From Pezizomycotina sp. ARF18 (lineage: Eukaryota; Ascomycota): a stretch of DNA of 25,022 bases. The notes beneath the pieces were generated by a model. It was given only the letters and a program-made list of their open reading frames with translations, ran no database searches and was not told the origin of the DNA. The stretch spans positions 1 through 25,022 of the forward strand of contig AZLU01000369.1 of the NCBI GenBank assembly GCA_002224055.1. The letters run 5' to 3'. The translations under genes were made by a program, and so were the position numbers. Below are positions 20,163-25,022 of this stretch, one piece after another (position 1 is the stretch's first letter; every line of letters starts with the position of its first letter).

Positions 20163-20913
20163 TCACTTCTCCGATGCCTCAAAAGCCTCCATCGCCTTTC
20201 TGGCTTTAACTGCCGCTGTTGATAATAAGCATATTAGTAACGTTTCCACTTTCTTGTCTCTAAGACATTGGAACTTTGGAACCCACCGATATCCCTGCAA
20301 TCCTCCTTGCTCAGACCGCCCCTTGTTGCCGCCGCCCTAATTTAGGCGAAGGGAAGGGCGGTAATTGTGATTGCGCTGGAACATAAAAAAAAAATAAAAA
20401 AAAAATTTAGCGTTATTACTATCCAACCTCTTCCTACTGTGTTCGTTCATACAAAGAACGATACCAGAAGGGTTCAAGCACATACCGTAATATCCACGAG
20501 CATCCTCGACGAGGGAGCACGACGCTCTCTAGACTGCGCAAGGCGTTCTACAAAATTAAAAAACATCAGCAATTGTCATCTCCAACCCTTCAAACGAGAG
20601 TAAAAGCATACCCAGCGCGGCCTGAACCTTCTCAAAAGACGCCGTGGTACGTCCGACGCCGATGGGAGCTCTGTGTGAGGAATTAGACGCGGAAGTGAAG
20701 GCGTCGACCTCCTTTATGGATTCCGGGGTGAAGAGGTTGTTGGCGGCAGGGGCGAGCTTGACGGTGCGGTGCGGCTTGACGGAGCCGATGGGGTGGAGTC
20801 CTTGTTGAGGTCGGCTGGTAGGTAAATGGGGTGTTAGTTCAGCGCAAGACTGATAAGAGGTGAGAAGGGAAATTACTGATGGTTAAGCCTGGAGGAGGTT
20901 TTGTAGCGACCAT
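20163..20913 (-). CDS. Unknown small protein, five exons
   Basis: Exon 1 (20877-20913) reads MVATKPPPGLTI and exon 2 (20612-20814) continues TDLNKDSTP, IGSVKPHRTVKLAPAANNLF, TPESIKEVDAFTSASNSSHR and APIGVGRTTASFEKVQAALG. Exon 3 (20486-20547) could read RLAQSRERRAPSSRMLVDIT. Exon 4 (20287-20375) reads QSQLPPFPSPKLGRRQQG then GLSKEDCRDI. Exon 5 ends AVKARKAMEAFEASEK with TGA at 20163-20165. Introns are 20815-20876, 20548-20611, 20376-20485 and 20216-20286, all GT...AG. The last has TACTAAT as branch site. One-base shifts near 20790 (C run) and 20320 (G run) are needed. The product would be about 150 residues, without signal peptide or membrane segment. I do not recognise the family. It is divergent from the gene at 21349. 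Confidence 0.72.
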
Positions 20914-21348
20914 GGTTACTTTGCGAGTGATGATTGTTTAGAGGATGTTTGAGAGGAGATATGAGATGTGGAGGGTGGAAGCCTAGATTGTCAACGAATC
21001 GATGATGGAGATTTAATGAAGATATCTTTTAATCTGTTGTTTCCCTTGAGAATGTTATTTTCTGCGAAACAGTACGAACTTTAGCAAATCGCCGCCGGTG
21101 GAGAAACAAAGATAATAAAATTGATTTTTAAGGCCGACCTCGATTGATCTTGTAAAAAGAAAAATCAAGAAAAAATATAAAAATAGCAGTGAGAGCAACT
21201 TCGAAGCACCTTTACAAACATATAAGTGAAAAAAACATGCGAGCCACAAACAACAACAAGAAGTACTTCAAGAACTTCACGACAATCTAACCTTACAAAA
21301 GCATTTCGAACGCCATTTGTCATCCTCTCAAAGAGAAAGATCATCACG
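20914..21348. promoter_or_regulatory. Divergent promoter region of two unknown genes
   Basis: 435 bp lie between the ATG at 20913 (minus) and the ATG at 21349 (plus). The plus-strand leader just upstream of 21349 is CA/CAA-rich (CAACAACAAG), typical of fungal 5' UTRs. No clear TATA box is seen. The minus-strand frames at 21055-21347 are not convincing. Confidence 0.5.
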
Positions 21349-22254
21349 ATGGGTAAGTATCACAATCGCATTAGAATTACCGTTTCCCAGCTACGGATTT
21401 TAGCAGAATACGGAGACACAAACGTCTAACCTACTGGTACATTACGCAGATCCCAACGGCTCCTCCACCAGCGCCCCCATCACTATCGACGAATACTACA
21501 GCATCCGCATCGGATCCGCCGCCTACAACTCCTCCACCGCTTCCACCTACGCCCCGTCCTTCGTCTCCGAACTCTCCCCCTCCCTCCCTCCCAACGACGG
21601 CAACGACAATAACAAGGAGAACTCGCGACACAAGAACAAGTGGGCCGTTGAGCCGACGTCAACCTGCTCCGCCCCGGAATCGAAGAATGGTGCATCGACA
21701 CCGGTTATCATACGTCCACCGCCTCCTCCGTCTCGGAATTTGTCCTCCCCGCCGCCTCAAGGGTGATGAGGTATAAGTATAAATATGGCTGCGCTTTCGG
21801 CAGGAACAATATCAGCCTCGCGTCGATTATTCCAGTGGATGGGTTTGGGGAGGACGCTAAGATATATTCGCGTAAGTATACTCACCTTGCTTTGCTCTTC
21901 AATATACTAAGTATATTGTAGTGGAGGATGACGCGAAGCTAACGTTGAGCTACATCGGTTGTCAAAAACTAGCCAACGAGTTGTTAGCCGTCAACAGGGA
22001 CATCCGCATCACTTATCTCTTGCTCACGCTTTCTGCAACGAGCCGAGCCAGAAGATTGACTCTATTTTTGGTAAGAACCCTAAAATCACGTATCCGCATC
22101 ACTTCTCCGTTGTGTTTAAGTTTATATGTTGCGCGAAGTGGGATATAAAGCTTTTAATGGAGAATACACTAATACTTTTGTGACTTTCTACTACAAGGCA
22201 CCAACCCATGCAGAAATCCCCCATGTCATCTCGGGCTTCCAACGAGTCGGCTGA
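21349..22254 (+). CDS. Unknown protein, three exons with a 4-nt first exon
   Basis: The ATG at 21349 plus one G is followed directly by an intron 21353-21449 (GTAAGT...CGCAG). Exon 2 (21450-21871) reads DPNGSSTSAPITIDEYYSIR, IGSAAYNSSTASTYAPSFVS, a low-complexity NDGNDNNKENSRHKNKW, then after a one-base shift near 21650 ADVNLLRPGIEEWCIDTGYH, TSTASSVSEFVLPAASRVMR, YKYKYGCAFGRNN and SLASIIPVDGFGEDAKIYS. After intron 21872-21921, exon 3 continues EDDAKLTLSYIGCQKLANEL, GHPHHLSLAHAFCNEPSQKI, DSIFGKNPKITYPHHFSVVF, LREVGYKAFNGEYTNTFVTF and YYKAPTHAEIPHVISGFQRV, with TGA at 22252-22254. Further shifts fall near 21995 and 22120. About 270 residues, no signal peptide. I considered a third intron from 22071 but the open frame through it is more convincing. 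I do not recognise the family. Confidence 0.75.
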
Positions 22255-24008
22255 GTCCCTCAGGTTGGGTTAAATCGGAAGTGCTACATACGATTCTTTC
22301 GTTTGAAACGGATAACATACTATAGCTAGCACAGTGGAGCACAGTGGTTATCTCGCGTTTTTGTTTTTACGGCTGTTACGATATACTCGAAACATCGATT
22401 ACTATTATTTGTTCTTCTCAAAGTTTCATGACTCGAAGAATTCCCTATAACTCCCCAAATACTTTTGTTTACTTTTCGATTATTCACAATAGACTTGTTA
22501 TTTTTACTTTTGGTTTTCCTTTATCATGGTTCTTAAGTATTTCAGACACAGTTATTTCTTTATACGAAACAGAGAAAAACAAAATAAATAAAATAAAAAA
22601 TGAAAACCCATCATCTCTATCGTCGAAGGAGAAAATCAAAGATATTGTGTTTGGTAGTCATCGTTCGCTAGGTTTACAGAAAGCTTCAGTTGAATGTTGT
22701 ATAAATGGTGCGACAGAAAAACAAATAGAGGTATAAGATTCTCTAGTATATCTCCTCGCCCTGTGCTCGACGAGACGAACCTGTCGAATAAACTTTATAT
22801 AGTAGCAAATCTCTTACTAAGAAGTTGCCCATTATATCGGAAGCAATGTGGCTGCTTTTTCGTTTTCTTCTAGATTAGAACCATAGATGTATAAGCATCG
22901 TTTTCCTTAACGGAATTCTTTTTATTTATTTATTATCTTCCCTCCTATCGTCTATAGTCTAGAACCCAGTTAAGGAGAGAAAACGAGCGTATGTACGTTG
23001 TTGTCCGCGACGTTGGTGGTTGGATCGGATCTTTGAAGTTGAGGTTTCATAATACACCAAAAGAACTCAATCCAAAAATTATGCTAAAGTGTAGAAATCG
23101 CAGCGAAAGCTGAATAAACCACAGTAGGACCTAGGGTTTTTGAGAAACCAGGCACTTTTTGTATCCTGGGATATCGAGCGTAACTAGCTTTATACGTAGA
23201 GATTGAAAATAAACTGCTCGTCGTGATAATTTATTACTAAAAGACCCCGAGTTTCTTTTGAAAGTATAGGGTTATTCCAGCTTGGCGCGATACTTGAGGT
23301 TTCCCTCGTACAAAACACGCTCGGGTTTTGGCTAAGAGAGCGAGAGAGAAATGGAATGTCTCCAAGAGAGAAACGTGCGTTGGAATTCGCCGAGAACGCG
23401 AAGACGACTTTAACTCTAATCTCTCGGCAAACACCAAAATGGAGATAGAATGGAAGTAATTCGTTCGACTAGGGTTCGAGATCCTTTTCTTTTCTAGAAT
23501 CAACTCCTTTAGAGGCCATCGACAACCCTTTCCCGCCCTCCCCCACCTTTTCTTTCGTGAATTCACCACTACTACCCCAGCACCGAGAGATTGTCTTGAT
23601 ATACCATAAAATATCTTTGAGAGTTATGCGAAGAAGATAAAGGCACAAACTGCTGCAGCTATTACCTAGCTAGTTTAGAGACAAGGAAACATTAAATCAT
23701 GCTATTCCAGAAGCATCCTAAAGAATGTAGGTAGAGATGAACTCGTCTCAAGCTTTTGCGGTACACAAATTTTCCGAAACGCGGATTACCTGGGCTAGTG
23801 CATGAATGAAGTTCTTTCAATGGATCAAGCTTCACTTATTATAAACCCGGAACTACTAACATCAATGACTAGAAGTAAAACAGACGTATTGAGGGAGAAA
23901 AAAAAAAAAAAACCAATTATTATTGAAGGAGCTTTTGCTAGACACCGGGCAAATGAAAAGAGCCAATGACCAAAGGGATATTATTATCAACAAGTTTCTC
24001 TTTACTAT
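22255..24008. other. Intergenic, no gene recognised
   Basis: About 1.75 kb, AT-rich. The longest frames are 130 codons at 22344-22736 (plus) and 110 codons at 23237-23569 (minus). Neither shows motif, splice signals or the G/C-ending codons of the real genes nearby. A 15-nt A run lies at 23898-23912, just beyond the 3' end of the secreted-protein gene. Confidence 0.45.
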
Positions 24009-24538
24009 CTACCAATTCAAGCGTAAACGAAACCGCAATAGCCCCAAACAGCAGCAAACCCAACACCGCGGACGCTCGCACCGCGGTAGGACTAGCCGCA
24101 CCGGAACCGTAGTAGTAGCGTTCGCAACGACGCTGCTGGTCGTAGTAACCGTCGCAACAACAGCGCTGGTACTATCAGTAGTGCTAACACCGGTAGTCTT
24201 CGTAACTTTAGCGGTCGTAGCAACACTGGTAACAGTCATGACTGCTATCGCAGTAGTGCTAGCAGGCGCAGAGTTAGCGACGCACTTTGCGGCACGAATT
24301 CCGTTTCGACGCAGGAGGCGCCGTACTCGGGCTCGTCGAGGTTGTCGTTGCAGTTCCCGGCGACGATCTCGCCGTCCTCGCAGCGGTAGATTATGATGGA
24401 GCCGCCGCAGTAGGATTCGCTACCCGTGCAGGATGAACCGAGGTTGGGACCGCGGTGTCTTCGGCGTCGGAGGTTATGCTGGTGTCGAGGGCGGTGGCGG
24501 CGCCGAGGAAGAACGGGAGAAAGGAGTAGGTATTTCAT
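24009..24538 (-). CDS. Small cysteine-rich secreted GPI-type protein, frameshifted
   Basis: The ATG at 24538 opens MKYLL and, after a one-base shift near 24525, a signal peptide core FLPFFLGAATALDTSITSD. A second shift near 24450 leads into a cysteine-rich domain: GSSCTGSESYCGGSIIIYRC, GEIVAGNCNDNLDEPEYGAS, then CVETE and, after another shift near 24300, AAKCVANSAPAS. At least six cysteines are present. A long Thr/Ser/Val-rich stretch (24020-24250) follows, like the O-glycosylated stalk of wall proteins. It ends in a hydrophobic tail ASAVLGLLLFGAIAVSF in a shifted frame, fitting a GPI signal. The exact stop is uncertain (24009, or 23938 in another frame). It would be anchored at the plasma membrane or wall. 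It could be a wall protein or a candidate effector. I cannot name a family. Confidence 0.75.
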
Positions 24539-24670
24539 TTTGCTGTTGCGGGGGCTAAATGTAAGGGGATAGGTACTATAAGATGCTGGATACTTTTTTT
24601 CTGAACGAAAGATCGCTAGCAAGATGATCAGATGATGGAATGAAGGGAGTCTGGAAAAGGAGGTTGATCG

Positions 24671-24680
24671 TCTTTTTATA
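24671..24680 (-). promoter_or_regulatory. Putative TATA box of the secreted-protein gene
   Basis: TATAAAAAGA on the minus strand lies about 133 nt upstream of the ATG at 24538, a plausible core-promoter distance for a fungal gene. Confidence 0.5.
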
Positions 24681-25022
24681 GACGGAAACAAGCCCAACGG
24701 GTGACTCTCAAGCCTAGAAGCGATATGAATCTACACGAGTCTAGATACTATGAATATAAACCTTGATGAGGCGTCTTGTATAATATTTGACGATACTCGA
24801 TCTCCACGCGACATTCCACGTCCCAGCTGCGCTTATTTGAGTGTTTCGTGGAATAAGCGAAACGGGAGTCTCAACCGGTTGCCGAAAAAACGTGGTTCGA
24901 TTTTTCACCCTGTGGTAAGGTGATTGGTAGGAATTAGAGTTAAACTCCGGCTTTTTATCGATTGCGAGAAATTCCAGAGCACGTTTCTCCTTGGAGATGT
25001 CCAGCTCTCTTTCTCTCTCTCT
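24681..25022. other. Upstream flank, no gene recognised
   Basis: This holds the promoter side of the minus-strand secreted-protein gene. It ends in a CT-rich run (TCTCTTTCTCTCTCTCT) cut by the window edge. No frame is supported. Confidence 0.45.

Noticed and set aside
22071-22197. Third intron in the gene at 21349-22254
   Set aside because: GTAAGA...TACAAG ends and a CTAAT motif looked good, but the frames through it read as continuous protein with natural codon use and end in a sensible stop.
22344-22736. 130-codon plus-strand frame
   Set aside because: The longest frame in its region, but AT-ending codons and low-complexity K/N/S text differ from the verified genes. No motif or intron signals.
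23237-23569. 110-codon minus-strand frame
   Set aside because: Basic and unstructured with no motif. Not distinguishable from chance.
1-25022. CRISPR array, tRNA or rRNA genes
   Set aside because: No regularly spaced direct repeats and no recognisable cloverleaf or rRNA sequence was seen on either strand. A covariance-model scan would be decisive for tRNA and 5S.

Overview
This window looks like a nuclear scaffold from a filamentous ascomycete (Pezizomycotina). The evidence is short introns of about 50-150 nt with GT...AG ends and CTAA(C/T)-like branch sites, a Zn2Cys6 regulator, a GPI-anchored GH17 glucanase, a second GPI-type secreted protein, and repeats that carry the mark of repeat-induced point mutation (RIP): C-to-T in CpA and G-to-A in TpG. 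I cannot name the species.

Layout. 1-763: no gene seen. 764-5550: a complete Ty1/copia LTR retrotransposon destroyed by RIP, with 305/309-bp LTRs and recognisable remnants of the Gag zinc knuckle, reverse transcriptase and RNase H. 6346-8085: two small divergent genes of unknown function sharing a promoter region. 8641-12312: a second RIP island. It holds an F-box protein gene riddled with RIP stops (from 9711) and a 1276-bp Tc1/mariner element (11037-12312) with 27-bp inverted repeats and flanking TA. 13148-13249: a 51-bp tandem repeat that reads as 17-residue helical repeats. 13342-15059: a broken Zn2Cys6 transcription factor gene. 15784-16551: an unknown gene on the minus strand. 16748-16830: an 83-bp foldback element flanked by TA. 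17336-18492: the GH17 glucanase. 20163-20913 and 21349-22254: two unidentified intron-containing genes. 24009-24538: a cysteine-rich secreted GPI-type protein.

Two different kinds of damage are present. The repeats carry dense transition mutations with TAA/TAG stops, which is RIP. Every single-copy gene outside the repeats is instead interrupted by several one-base shifts, many in short G or C runs, while codon use and motifs on both sides stay intact. That second pattern fits uncorrected consensus indels better than true pseudogene decay, so the frameshifted genes may be intact in the organism.

The genes do not form an obvious pathway. The GH17 enzyme and the secreted GPI protein both act at the cell wall. 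The rest looks like a repeat-rich, fast-evolving compartment with small lineage-specific genes between RIP-silenced transposons. I found no CRISPR array, rRNA or tRNA gene.
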